Shown here one piece after another: positions 44,425 to 56,212 of a stretch of 64,000 nucleotides of DNA. Source of the stretch: Siphonodentalium dalli (lineage: Eukaryota; Mollusca; Scaphopoda; Gadilida; Siphonodentaliidae). The position numbers and the translations under genes are program-made. The stretch is taken from NCBI GenBank assembly GCA_032622095.1, contig CP136063.1, positions 25,980,987 through 26,044,986 of the forward strand, read 5' to 3'. Position 1 is the stretch's first letter. Each line of letters begins with the position of its first letter. Under the pieces are notes generated by a model. That model was not told the DNA's origin and ran no database searches. It worked only from the letters and a program-made list of their open reading frames with translations.

Positions 44425-47400
44425 GGTTACACTGGTGTAAATAAGGTTCGGAGAGACCTCTAGCGGATGCGGGAGGAATATATAGGAGAGAATAAAATAG
44501 ACACTGGGCCCTGATTGGTCAATAGCCTTGTGTGCTTTTTGCATAAAAAAATCATCACACCTCTTCCCTATGATTTCCCATAGGTAAGATAGCCATTGGC
44601 ACAGGAATTAACCCTTTGTAGTGAAGTTTGAATTTTTTGGTGTGGTCTAAAATATGACAGTATTTTTTTATGCGGATCTGACACTAGTTACGAAAACACA
44701 AGATTTAAAGGTGAATTCCCTGCTAGACAGATATGATTTTTTTGTGTAAAAAGTTTCCCGAAATGTCAATTTTTCAGATTTAAAAAAAAATTTGGACCCA
44801 TGGTTCATATAGCCAACAGCATACGCTAAAACGTTAGCACTGAGGCCTATGGAAATCATTTACACCAGTGTAACCTAAAGGGAAAAATGAGCTTTTTGAC
44901 ATTTTTGATTCCTGGGAGTCACTTTAAAGTATTTTAATGCATTTTTCACAGCCTGGTCTTTCAGTCCAATGTATCTCCCATGCATGGTGTGGCTATTCTT
45001 GCTGCTGATGTCTTCTTTCACTTACATCGGCCAAAAAAATGGTATGATTTTTCATAAAAAATGCCAATTTTTCAAGGTATTTTCAAAAAATTTCAAGGTG
45101 GTAATTGTCACATGATAATGCAAATTACCCATAACATGAGCATGTCAATGACACATATACCAATTGTTATAAGAAGCTAATCTAACAAGTATTTTTGATT
45201 TTATAGCCAGTGATATACAGATATATATAATAAAAGTGTCTCATTTTCACTGGTGGGTATGGCCATTTGAAGGTTAATAGCACTAAAACTTGGACACATT
45301 TAAGAAAATGCTTCAGCATTTCAAAGAGAGCATATCTTTGTTCAACTAATTCAATATACACCCACATCCAGTTATCTTGGATCACCCTTGCAGACCTGAA
45401 AATGTCACATTTTAGTCTTCCATGTGCTGATAAAGTCATGTGCTTGGTGCTCAGCTGATCAGATCTGGACTCAATGACCTCACATCACCAGAAGTTCTCT
45501 CATGGAAAGAATACTGTACAGTCTTCCATAGCTGATCCAAGTTTGCAACACCAAACCCCAAAAACTGTGTGAAAATGGGGCCTGAATATGACTTGTGGTG
45601 GAAAAATGTGCTTTTTTGATGAATAATGTGTTACAGAGAGTGGGGTTAAATTGTGTGTGATAAATAAAGAACCACAGAAGTGATATTGTTTTTGAACACA
45701 TTTTTTTCATTCATGGGCAATTCTGAAAAAATGTAGGGTGTTACAATTATTCCGCGAAAAAGCGGGCTATCACTTTAGGTTACACTGGTGTAAATAAGGT
45801 TCGGAGAGACCTCTAGCGGATGCGGGAGGAATATATAGGAGAGAATAAAATAGACACTGGGCCCTGATTGGTCAATAGCCTTGTGTGCTTTTTGCATAAA
45901 AAAATCATCACACCTCTTCCCTATGATTTCCCATAGGTAAGATAGCCATTGGCACAGGAATTAACCCTTTGTAGTGAAGTTTGAATTTTTTGGTGTGGTC
46001 TAAAATATGACAGTATTTTTTTATGCGGATCTGACACTAGTTACGAAAACACAAGATTTAAAGGTGAATTCCCTGCTAGACAGATATGATTTTTTTGTGT
46101 AAAAAGTTTCCCGAAATGTCAATTTTTCAGATTTAAAAAAAAATTTGGACCCATGGTTCATATAGCCAACAGCATACGCTAAAACGTTAGCACTGAGGCC
46201 TATGGAAATCATTTACACCAGTGTAACCTAAAGGGAAAAATGAGCTTTTTGACATTTTTGATTCCTGGGAGTCACTTTAAAGTATTTTAATGCATTTTTC
46301 ACAGCCTGGTCTTTCAGTCCAATGTATCTCCCATGCATGGTGTGGCTATTCTTGCTGCTGATGTCTTCTTTCACTTACATCGGCCAAAAAAATGGTATGA
46401 TTTTTCATAAAAAATGCCAATTTTTCAAGGTATTTTCAAAAAATTTCAAGGTGGTAATTGTCACATGATAATGCAAATTTCCCATAACATGAGCATGTCA
46501 ATGACACATATACCAATTGTTATAAGAAGCTAATCTAACAAGTATTTTTGATTTTATAGCCAGTGATATACAGATATATATAATAAAAGTGTCTCATTTT
46601 CACTGGTGGGTATGGCCATTTGAAGGTTAATAGCACTAAAACTTGGACACATTTAAGAAAATGCTTCAGCATTTCAAAGAGAGCATATCTTTGTTCAACT
46701 AATTCAATATACACCCACATCCAGTTATCTTGGATCACCCTTGCAGACCTGAAAATGTCACATTTTAGTCTTCCATGTGCTGATAAAGTCATGTGCTTGG
46801 TGCTCAGCTGATCAGATCTGGACTCAATGACCTCACATCACCAGAAGTTCTCTCATGGAAAGAATACTGTACAGTCTTCCATAGCTGATCCAAGTTTGCA
46901 ACACCAAACCCCAAAAACTGTGTGAAAATGGGGCCTGAATATGACTTGTGGTGGAAAAATGTGCTTTTTTGATGAATAATGTGTTACAGAGAGTGGGGTT
47001 AAATTGTGTGTGATAAATAAAGAACCACAGAAGTGATATTGTTTTTGAACACATTTTTTTCATTCATGGGCAATTCTGAAAAAATGTAATAGTAGGGTGT
47101 TACAATTATTCCGCGAAAAAGCGGGCTATCACTTTAGGTTACACTGGTGTAAATAAGGTTCGGAGAGACCTCTAGCGGATGCGGGAGGAATATATAGGAG
47201 AGAATAAAATAGACACTGGGCCCTGATTGGTCAATAGCCTTGTGTGCTTTTTGCATAAAAAAATCATCACACCTCTTCCCTATGATTTCCCATAGGTAAG
47301 ATAGCCATTGGCACAGGAATTAACCCTTTGTAGTGAAGTTTGAATTTTTTGGTGTGGTCTAAAATATGACAGTATTTTTTTATGCGGATCTGACACTAGT

Positions 47401-47587
47401 TACGAAAACACAAGATTTAAAGGTGAATTCCCTGCTAGACAGATATGATTTTTTTGTGTAAAAAGTTTCCCGAAATGTCAATTTTTCAGATTTAAAATTT
47501 TTTTTGGACCCATGGTTCATATAGCCAACAGCATACGCTAAAACGTTAGCACTGAGGCCTATGGAAATCATTTACACCAGTGTAACC
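44425..47587. mobile_element. A-B-A-B-A composite tandem array
   Basis: Three 451-bp A elements (44425-44875, 45778-46228, 47137-47587) alternate with two B segments (902 and 908 bp). Each A starts GGTTACACTGGTGTAAAT and ends with its complement, so A looks like a MITE. A copies differ mainly in one A/T tract; B copies differ by one substitution (near 45127/46480) and a 6-bp ATAGTA-type insertion. Internally A is flanked by TTTA/TAAA, suggesting an original TA target, while the outer edges are both TATT. Non-coding frames repeat three times only because the DNA does. Confidence 0.92.
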
Positions 47588-48039
47588 TATTCACATTCAA
47601 TTGAATGAGACCATACCAAAGGCAACAAGAACGACGATTCGCTTCCGCGCGCACAACAGCCGAGTTCGATATACCGTAATACATATTTCTTGGTTTCTCT
47701 TAATGGAGCACTTTTTTAAACGTTGTTATACCTGTGCTCTCTCGCACCCACTACGCCACACTGACTCCCAACTGGGTCCATCCATCCATCATAATTGGTG
47801 GATCAAACATGGGGTGTGTGGGGGTCTGTCTGAAAATATTTTTTAGACACGTATGATACTGTTTTACTTTTGACAATTTTTGGGACTCGACCACCGACCC
47901 CTTGACCCAATTGTTTCCGTTTTGTTACTTTTCCAATATGTTATGTTAATGACTTATCTTTCTGTAATATATGTATTTATACCACGATCGCCTATCTTAC
48001 TATATAAATAAAACCATATCTGTTTAAATGTTACATTAA
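47588..48039. other. Intergenic, no gene recognised
   Basis: A CCATCCATCCATCATAATTGG block at 47780 and A+T-rich sequence. A short frame at 47601-47846 has no recognisable domain. Confidence 0.5.
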
Positions 48040-49539
48040 ATCAACACATGTTGATTAAAGGTAAAGATTTCACCAATCTATTGAAATCATTTATGTTCCT
48101 CCCAATAATAACTAAACCAACACGAATAACAGAGTTCAGTGCAACCCTAATAGACAACATATTCACCAACTCTCACCATTCTTCCCCAAAATACTCAGGC
48201 ATTTTTGTTGAAGATATATCTGATCACCTACCAATATTCCTTATAATAACTGGGCATGAAAATAAACACTGCCCAAATAAAGAGATGTACATGTACATCT
48301 ACCAACGCGAATTTTCAAATCAGAACATTCAAAACTTCATCAATAAGATATCATCTATGGACTGGGGCACTGTTTACAACAGTACCGACTGCAATTCATG
48401 CTATGAAACTTTCTGAGATTATATGAGTGATGTATACAATCACAGCTTTCCAAAGCGTAGAAAGAAAATTAGGACTCATAAAAACAATCCGTGGATAACA
48501 GCAGTTAAAGATGGATTATCTCTTTAAATAACAAATTTCACGTGAGTGACATACATTTCCTCGAACTCTTTTTTGAATTATAGATGGTTTATCTCTTTAA
48601 ATAATTTTTTTTAAATAGTTGCGTGGGTATAAAATAATAGATATGAACTGAAGACCCCTGTCCGTAAAAGCCTCTATCAATTAATATTGATTTTATTTCC
48701 AATATTAAATCGGGACCGTTTATGTTACTATTTTTATAACAGGCCATTCGGATGATACCATATTGGGATATAGAGCACTGGGCTGTTCCTATGGCTACGC
48801 ACCGAATGTCAAATGTCCCAGCTTGATTGTTTGTATTGTTTTGTTCCACATATATAAGCGATAATGAGTATAATTAACGTTTATTTGTGACAAAATTGTA
48901 CAATAACATTTCTGGTCTCTGTTAACAGTAACTGTAACATGCAACCGGGGGTATCAACTAACCGAGCGGTCTAACGACTGCATATGATTCCGACTCGTGG
49001 GTCGCCCAGACGCCCAAGGGGATTTTAATGTCTGGGTTGATTCTAAATAAAGTTGCTGCCACCACCCTTATTTTTCTAAGTGCTCAAGGGAAACACTACA
49101 CTATACCCCTCCCTATACCTAATGAGACTTCGTCTCGGCCTCGCAGTCGGTCAATAGAGACTGACAGTCTCCAGCTAACTGTTTGTTCAAGTTCTGCCCG
49201 TGGCAGGACTTTGGCAGTTTTAACCTCGTAAAACTGCCCACTTCGTCTCTATACACTTCCAAGGTTTACCACTTTGGGTAACACCTTAATTAATTAAGCT
49301 TTTATGCTTCGATCTTAAAGATTCGAGCTTTTGCTTCGAGCACTTCGAGCTTGCTTACATTGAATTGAGCCGTGACCCAACTGAGGTTCTCCTTTGTTGT
49401 TGGGTCGTTTCCGGCCGAAGGCCGGGTAGGATGGTCGGACTGCAGTTTGCATGTCCCTTCACCCTTTCTTGATTATTCGATGGGGATCGATACTGTACAT
49501 GTGGTTGGAGGCAAAGCGGTGGAAGCGTGGTGGAGTCGT

Positions 49540-50040
49540 CAAGTGCTGTCGATGTTATATGGGTCTGTCTGTTGCGTCTAGTTGTAGGGTGGACTTTGTC
49601 TTTTTCGTGGTGAGTAGTTGGTTTCTAACTTGTAGTTCTAGGAGGAGTGGGCTGTTGTCTAGTCGGGATAGTGTCATGTTTCTGAGTTCCTTCAGTCTTT
49701 GCTTGATTGTAGGTAGTTCGCTGGGTCGTGGAGGGCGTTGATCGGTGTCCATGGTGGTTGGCGGAGCGCGATGCGGAGGGCTAGGTTTTGGACTTTCTGT
49801 AGTTTTTCAATGTAGGTCTCTGGGGCTGCTGTGAGGATGGCAGCACCGTACTCCATGACTGGTCGGACGTAGATTTTGTAGAGGTTGATGAGGGTTTGGC
49901 TGTTGGTTCCCCAGTCTGTTCCCAGGAGGCATCGTAGTAGATTTGTTCTTTTTCGGGCTTTATCGGCTATCTTGTTGATGTGATGGATGAAGGTCATTTG
50001 CTTGTCTAGTGTTATTCCTAGTGAGGTTCTCCGGGTCTGA
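49540..50040 (-). pseudogene. C-terminal fragment of a Jockey-like LINE polyprotein
   Basis: Minus frames read LGITLDKQMTFIHHINKIAD, KARKRTNLLRCLLGTDWG, LYKIYVRPVMEYGAAILTAA and KLQKVQNLALRIALRQPPWT, the thumb and post-RT region of Jockey-superfamily LINEs. A frameshift near 49745 leads into LPTIKQRLKELRN and SPLLLELQVRNQLL, with TKSTLQLDATDRP as the probable terminus. It is 5'-truncated at about 50040 and lies within the foreign insert of the MITE-1 copy. Confidence 0.75.
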
Positions 50041-50200
50041 GACCTCCTTTTATACCCATCTCAGGGCACCTGGTGGCACAAAGTTGCAACCAATCAGAAT
50101 CGTTGAAACCCAGCCAATCACAGGCTAGCTTGAGAGCACCGATCTGCTTCTATATTTGTGATAGGGTATTTCCCTTTTTGCTCGCAGTCTAATTTTAATT

Positions 50201-50348
50201 ATGGCAATTCCAAGGTATTATGGAATTCGGGAAATTCCTATTTTACCTGGATATTTAATTACAGTTGTGTATAAGATGTTTATTGATAACTATAATTGGG
50301 CTATTGGAAGTATTTGGACGGGAATAGATTCATACTCCGGAGACAAGG
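50201..50348 (+). CDS. Candidate first exon, product unknown
   Basis: MAIPRYYGIREIPILPGYL onward, 49 codons, ending at a consensus donor (GACAAG|GTGAGT, 50349). Upstream are two CCAAT boxes (AACCAATCAGAATC near 50090 and AGCCAATCACAGG near 50114). No later exon was found, and the peptide is not recognised. It may be a mobile-element promoter and leader exon, or chance. Confidence 0.25.
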
Positions 50349-50379
50349 TGAGTGTGATGAAACGGGCGGCCATGTATTC

Positions 50380-51055
50380 GTAATGCAAAAATATGCCGTC
50401 ATATTTTTGGATAAAAACTCACTTATTTGACATTTCCTTGGGTTGGCATTTGTTCGGGGTAATATAGTGATGTATACCCGACAATTGCCTTATAATTTCA
50501 ACAAATGGGACCTTGTTGTTTTCACACTATTTATGGATATCGGGAAGCACCGGGTTGATTTCTTTTATGTGCGTCGAAATTTGGGGTGTTTTATAATTGA
50601 ATATATTTGACTTTCCTGAACTTTTCCAGGGTTTGGATAATTGTGGATGGGTGCATTGATAGGCATAATAATCATATATCATGGGAAGTTACCATTTTTA
50701 TGTGAAAAATCGCTATTTGTGATAACCGGGGTCGCAGGCCAAAAAGCTTCCGACATTGCCGGAGGCGCACTCGTTTAATGTTAAATACATAAATATGCGA
50801 CTTCCAAATAAATGCTTCTAAATGTGCCCTGATATGATCTGAATGTGGGGGAATATAATTTGGGTTAATATAATATGTATAGCTTATTGGAACGATATTT
50901 GTGTGATGATATCTGTGCTTCGCACAATTACATTCGTTGTCAAGATGATTTTGTCTGCTTGACAACGTAAACAGGAAGTGACTTTTAGTCGGGACTTGCA
51001 TCTTGTATGTAACTTGTTGCCGGATCGTATGTGAATCCTGTGCTCGTCGCACCAC
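50380..51055. other. Unassigned part of the insert in MITE-1
   Basis: No recognisable coding sequence. The frame on the minus strand at 50672-51058 lacks any known motif. Confidence 0.45.
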
Positions 51056-51480
51056 CAATATTGTTCGTTAGCTGAATAAACACACCTTTTCAGACCAGAA
51101 AATATTCGAAATAAAATTAATATTAATCGATAGAAGCATTTCCGGACAGAAGTCTTCGATTCAAATTTAATATTTTATACGCAAGTAACTATATAATACA
51201 TGTTTACAAAGAGATAATACACCTTTAACTCAATCAAGAGAAAGAATAAATTGTATAGAAATTCTTACAAAACAGATCTAAATATAACAATGAAAGATAC
51301 AAAGCATATAAAAATAGACTAATCACTACAATAAGAATGGCGAAACGAATATTACCATAACAAATTTGAGCGTTACCAAGGAAACATGAAATCACCCTGG
51401 GCTGTACTGAAAAAAATCCTCAATAAGAACAAAAACAATATTATCACTGGTGCTCATCTCTTTCACAATAATCAATTCTA

Positions 51481-52720
51481 TCGCCATTTCCGATACGTCC
51501 CTATCTTCATTTTAATGATTTTTCCGCCATTTTAAAGCCATAAAATGTGACAAATAGCAACATCACGTAGAAAAATGGTAAGAAAAGATAAATAATACAC
51601 CACGCATACCCTAGCGGATTTAGATCCAGGACACGTTAATTTAAGTGATGCAGATTGGAAACACTATATATTATCACGCATGATGCTCGTTTTACGCGAT
51701 GATCAGTTAGTTTTCCAGATGATTCTACAAATTTCCGACTTCACCTTCGGAATTGAAAGATATATCAAATTATCTCGGCTGTTTCGATACAATTTATGTA
51801 ATCTTTTATCTCTCATGTTCAATATTGGCACATCAAACTATTTGAAAATGTACGTAAATTTCAGTAAAATGCGTAATTCTAAAGTTGCATGTGGGATCCG
51901 ACTCTATAATGTTTGGTTCCGTCTCTTTCTCGACCCGAAATGATAGGTTCCGGTTCAATCGGCAAGAAATTATTCTGATGTTGATACACGGTTATTGAAA
52001 TATGGAGCGTTATGGAGCGTCTAACTACACTCTCAACCGCACAATAGCTTATATATCGCCTTATCACTTTGGAAATAATATCTGATATTTATGCGTTCAT
52101 TCAAATTAGAACATTAAATTTAGGGTTATTCTTGCCAAGTCTTTGTTTTGTTCAACAAACGGTTACGTTTTATGATCGAACATATATACCATCACTGTTG
52201 AAGTTTAGTAAAATAATTGTGTATGGACTTTCTCATTAAACGATTGAAATTGATACCCCGAAGGCTCCATTTCGAGATTTAGCATGCTTCAGTTCCCGTT
52301 TCTAAATAGCACGTACAGCATTACGTAAAATTTTATTTACGTTGCAATATTATCGCGCTATTTAACCGGATTTGCGTCTGAGTAAAGTAAATGTTAATAG
52401 ATCGATGCAAGGTATTTAACAGGGAAACATTAAATGTGTATTGTTGTGAAATATGTTAGGCTTGCCTTTATTTATTATATTCAAAACTAAACAATGTATG
52501 TATTGTATGATTGCATATCGTTTAAATAAAATATGTATACATTCTTATTTTTGGCATTTGATACCCTTTTTATTCAGCCCACAATTGCTTTTCAGATTGA
52601 CATACTATTTTCTTTGTAGGTTCGGGGCTATGCCTAAATAGAGAGGGACCGTACTTTCATAATCTGCCAACTTCAGTATACCCTATGTATGTGGCATAAT
52701 GGGCAAATTGTCTAGAAACC
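51481..52720. other. Intergenic, no gene recognised
   Basis: A+T-rich with short frames only. A TATGGAGCGT duplication lies at about 52000-52018. Confidence 0.5.
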
Positions 52721-52777
52721 ATCTATACATCGCGTTTTAATACGAGTGGTTTTGTGTTTAGAGTGGGTCCATATGCC

Positions 52778-53011
52778 TCAAATTGAAATTGTGTGGCGTT
52801 TGAGGTTTGAGACGTATTTTGAAGCATATTGGCAGTCGCTACATTTGTGTATCTGAACCGATTTGGCGGGCGTATTGGTGGAAACCGGTGTATCAAACGA
52901 ACCATCGCCGAGATCGCCGACATCCATAGCACCATCATCCACCGGTGGATTTGCTTCAGTTTGTGGTCCCAGCTCGACTGACAGGTCCAGGAGGAACATG
53001 GAATCCTCCAA
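52778..53011 (-). pseudogene. Fragment of a C2H2 gene
   Basis: Acidic, Pro/Thr-rich leader (MEDSMFLLDLSVELGPQTE) followed by one finger-like segment HKCSDCQYASKYVSNLKRH and a stop. The second His pair is imperfect. A MITE-1 fragment begins directly at its 5' end, so the start of the gene has been lost. The Q-Y-A-S-x-Y-V-S-N-L-K-R-H style differs from ZNF-A to -D. Confidence 0.55.
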
Positions 53012-53017
53012 TCTTAA

Positions 53018-53114
53018 AGGTGGATTATCTCTTTGTAAACATGTATTATATAATTACCGGGGTATAAAATATTAGAATTGAATCGAAGACTCCTGTCCGG
53101 AAATGCTTCCATCG
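53018..53114 (+). mobile_element. MITE-1, left terminal fragment
   Basis: Begins AGGTGGATTATCTCTTTG after TTAA (53014-53017) and stops at CCATCGA-TTAA, where MITE-2 has jumped into the internal TTAA. The right remainder is not present downstream. Confidence 0.8.
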
Positions 53115-53118
53115 ATTA

Positions 53119-54692
53119 AAGGAATACTGTACCCAAATGTTGTTGTTGGTTTCGGTAGTCTCTGCGTCGGAGAATAAGGTAAACAAGAAATTATGGCTTT
53201 GAAATCCATGTAAAAAAGGACGACCGTGCTGTCACGACCTGCACTACTCAGACTAATATGTGTTGACTTATATGAACGTCAAGATTTAATTAACTATAAA
53301 TATTTCTTATAACCAATTACGTACACGAAGTTGGTTGCTTGTGGTAGGGGGATATGGTCTGTACCTCATAATTATCATATTGTACTCATACATGTATCTT
53401 CCAGCCTTTCGAGCGTGGCTCCCCGGAGCCATTTTTTGACTGGCACGTATACCTATGCCCATTCTCAATTTGGCCGAAATATTAGTTGTACTCGCCTCCA
53501 CAACCCTTGGCATTGGTTGGAAATTGGGGTTATTATGAGTGAGAACTTGGGTTTACCCCCTCATAATTTGGGTTGTTTGTTTGTTTCAAATCACAAACCA
53601 AATCATTAGAGAATATAAGTAAGGAAGCTAGAACATTCTATTTCCAAGAACATGTTTTGTTTGCACCTGTACAAATTCTATAGTGATTTTATAGGTTGGG
53701 ATTTGATCAGTTTGATTACAATTGCATGGAGCTATATTTATACCAGCGCGGACTCGGAGCCATGCACTATGAAACAACGTCAACCCAACCAAACCTAATG
53801 CGAACCATGCCCACATTATGCCTGCTTTGTATGCTATGTCGCGGGAAAATGCGCGTGCCAATATGACGTCGCTTTGGATACAACATATGACGTAACCTAA
53901 CAGTTTACGTGAACATGCTTCTATATACTAATTTACTAAACCAAAGAAAAGTTTATTTAGTTATATAATAAACGTTCAAGATATTTACGATATGAATTAT
54001 GTTGTTTTCGCGAGGTGACTGAGGAAAATTTGCAGTTTTACGTAAATTTCCGCCATTTCCCGAATGGCATAGCAACCCGAGTCCGGTCGACAATTTTATG
54101 ATTTAAGTAATGATTATTGTTCAAAGAATAAAGCATGTAATGCCCTAACGCAACGTATACTGTTATGTTGGCTATATGAAAAGTTACATTTTGTAGTTTT
54201 AATTTAATTGCAATGACGTTTCAAGATGGCGGCCCCTCAAATCCAAGATGGCGGTGCCCCTAATTCAAGATGGCGGCGCCCATGTTCGAAAGCGATCTTA
54301 GTATAAGCTGCGCCCAGCTGGTCGTCCTTAAAAAATTTCCATTATTTGAAAGTCTGTTGAGTAGGCCTACGAAGTAGTGTTACAGATGGCAAATTTACCG
54401 GAATGCAAAAATACAAATTGATGTTGTCGAGTGATTTTTGTACAGTTTTCAACCAAATGTATCAAATAAAAGTTTTATTATATATGCATACTAGTCCCAT
54501 ATACTCATTTATCGTCACTAGTAAGTGAGCGGCTTGAGTTTTCTCCCCGTATCAGCATAATGTTTCAAACGATCGTGTGTGCAATGGGTTTACTAAACCA
54601 GAACCCCTCAATTATAACTTATATTACATCTGGTAAACGGAAATTCGTAATTTAATTTACGCCATTTTATGGCTCCAGCCATAAATTCAATT
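53119..54692. mobile_element. MITE-2 second copy, interrupted
   Basis: Left end AGGAATACTGTACCC after TTAA (53115-53118); resumes at about 54335 (TCCATTATTTGAAAGTCTG) and runs to ATAAATTCAATTTAAG, where the right end is truncated. The insert at 53216-54329 is a different element. Confidence 0.85.
53216..54329. mobile_element. TIR element inside MITE-2, 1.1 kb
   Basis: Ends AAGGACGACCGTGCTG and CAGCTGGTCGTCCTT are imperfect inverted repeats. The interior has no transposase. Near its right end three AAGATGGCGGC words occur at 54222-54285. Short A runs flank it, so a target duplication cannot be read. Confidence 0.65.
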
Positions 54693-54993
54693 TAAGAGTT
54701 CAGCCAATGAAATTCGAGGAAATGTATGTCACTCACGTGTGAGCGTGCATCGGTGAACATGGAAAGCTGTCATGCGCGTACCGTGCTAATTCAGTAATTT
54801 GTATTCAAATTTAACCCATTAATTAAATTAAAACTAATAGCCGACATAGACAATATTAGTATTGGGGCTCGTGAATGGGGGTAATAGAATATATAAATTG
54901 AATTTTTCAAAGTTTAGATATGACACAATCTGATAACTGCAAGGTTTATGACATCTTGAACCACCAAACAGTCAGAAATGTTCTAGTAAGGCA

Positions 54994-55064
54994 GACACCT
55001 CGTTGGTATTGGATATGCGCCCTCCGGTGTTGTTTCTCCCGCATACCAATACCAAAGAGGTGTC
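54994..55064. repeat. Palindrome upstream of ZNF-D
   Basis: GACACCTCGTTGGTATTGG facing CCAATACCAAAGAGGTGTC with a 20-bp GC-rich loop. It is preceded, as at ZNF-B, by ACATCTTGAACCA, GTCAGAAATG and CTAGTAAG, so the shared block starts at about 54948. Confidence 0.85.
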
Positions 55065-55070
55065 TATCTG

Positions 55071-55285
55071 TAACATAGACTATGTAAATTACAGTGTCCT
55101 ATTCCGACCTCCGCTATTTAAAACCACTTTTTGAAATGCCCTTTCGGCGCTGCAATATTTTTATTTGATATGACGCGTGTGTTAAATATAGGAGCGTTTC
55201 TTTGGTGAACTGCATCGTCTTTCTGATAAATTTAACTCCTGCATTATATATTCTGTTATATATAGTCAGGCATTCCGTTGTTACT
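55071..55285 (+). promoter_or_regulatory. 5' flank block of ZNF-D
   Basis: Same motif order as the flanks of ZNF-A and ZNF-B, ending TATAGTCAGGCATTCCG just before the start. Presumed promoter plus 5' UTR. Confidence 0.55.
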
Positions 55286-56212
55286 ATGTACGGAGAGATG
55301 GAGACTGGAGAGGAGAGAAACACCGGGTCGGACAATACCACTCAAACACAATCGGATTCGTTTAGTAACAATGGTACGAAGAAAGTGGATGTTTCTTCGT
55401 ATCAGTGTGATCTATGCTGGGAATCATGCACCACATCTGCAGATGTACTGTTACACAAGAGAATGCACGCCGTGTATCGTCCATATGAATGTGATGTGTG
55501 CAATAAATCGTTTACTCAGTCGGGTGACCTGACGAAACATAAGAGGATCCACGCGGGTGATCGCTCGTATCAATGTGATGTGTGCGAGAAATCGTTTACT
55601 CTGGCGAGTAGCGTGACGACCCATAAGAAGACCCATACCGGGGATCGCCCGTATCAGTGTGATGTGTGCGAGAAATCATTTACTCGGTCGAGTGACCGGA
55701 CGAGGCACAAGAGGATCCACACCGGAGATCGCCCGTATCAATGTGATGTGTGCGATAAATCATTTACTGACTCGAGTCATCTGTCGAAACATAAGAGGAC
55801 CCACATCGGAGATCGCCCGTATCAATGCGATATGTGCGAGAAATCATTTACTCAGCTGAGTAACCTGACTACCCACACGAGGATGCACACGGGAGATCGC
55901 CCGTATCAATGTGATGTGTGCGAGAAATCATTTACTCGGTCGGGTAGCCTGGCGACCCATACGAGGATCCATACGGGAGATCGCCCGTATCAATGTGATA
56001 TGTGCGAGAAATCATTTACTCAGTGCAGTGGCCTGACTACCCATAAGAGGATCCACACGGGGGATCGTCCGTATCAATGTGATGTGTGCGAGAAATCATT
56101 TACTCAGCTGAGTAGCATGGCGACCCATAAGAAGATCCACACAAAAAGTAGATTTTCCACATATACTTGTAGGCCTATCCGACCATTATTCTCTGCTGCT
56201 CCGAAAAAGTAG
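55286..56212 (+). CDS. ZNF-D: intact 9-finger C2H2 protein
   Basis: 308 residues from MYGEMETGEERNTGSDNTTQ. A Ser/Thr/Gln-rich leader is followed by nine CX2CX12HX3H fingers. The first (CDLCWESCTTSADVLLHKRM) is the intact form of the finger that is deleted in ZNF-A and reduced to its tail in ZNF-B, making this the best guide to the ancestral protein. Linkers are HTGDRPYQ. Helices include QSGDLTK, LASSVTT, RSSDRTR, DSSHLSK, QLSNLTT, RSGSLAT, QCSGLTT and QLSSMAT. The C-terminus (KSRFSTYTCRPIRPLFSAAP) is unlike the paralogues. Expected to be a nuclear sequence-specific DNA-binding protein; there is no effector domain in this exon. Single coding exon. Confidence 0.85.
   Translation: MYGEMETGEERNTGSDNTTQTQSDSFSNNGTKKVDVSSYQCDLCWESCTTSADVLLHKRMHAVYRPYECDVCNKSFTQSGDLTKHKRIHAGDRSYQCDVCEKSFTLASSVTTHKKTHTGDRPYQCDVCEKSFTRSSDRTRHKRIHTGDRPYQCDVCDKSFTDSSHLSKHKRTHIGDRPYQCDMCEKSFTQLSNLTTHTRMHTGDRPYQCDVCEKSFTRSGSLATHTRIHTGDRPYQCDMCEKSFTQCSGLTTHKRIHTGDRPYQCDVCEKSFTQLSSMATHKKIHTKSRFSTYTCRPIRPLFSAAPKK

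Larger units (their letters stand above)
48509..51224 (+). mobile_element. MITE-1 copy inside the LINE, itself interrupted
   Basis: Flanked by TTAA at 48505-48508 and 51225-51228. MITE sequence is present at 48509-48935 (with about 80 bp of extra or duplicated left end) and at 51056-51224. The interior 48936-51055 is foreign. Confidence 0.85.
48040..51480 (+). pseudogene. LINE remnant split by a MITE
   Basis: The left part (48048-48504) reads LPIITKPTRITEFSATLIDN, EDISDHLPIFLI and, after a stop at 48416, NNPWITAV: the end of an EEP endonuclease and the linker to RT. The right part (51225-51480) reads SIKRKNKLYRNSYK, NRLITTIRMAKR, NKFERYQGN and SPWAVLKKILNKNKNN (frameshifted). Removing 48509-51224 and one TTAA joins them in frame as WITAV-N-SIKRKNKLY. 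RT itself is absent. Confidence 0.82.

Noticed and set aside
45182-47063. Identical 63-85-codon frames repeated in the composite array
   Set aside because: They recur because 1.35 kb of DNA was duplicated; copies are too young for conservation to mean selection, and no motif is seen.
48955-49020. tRNA-like CCGAGCGGTCTAACG segment
   Set aside because: Resembles a D-arm, but there is no proper box B or acceptor-stem pairing. Not called as a tRNA or SINE.
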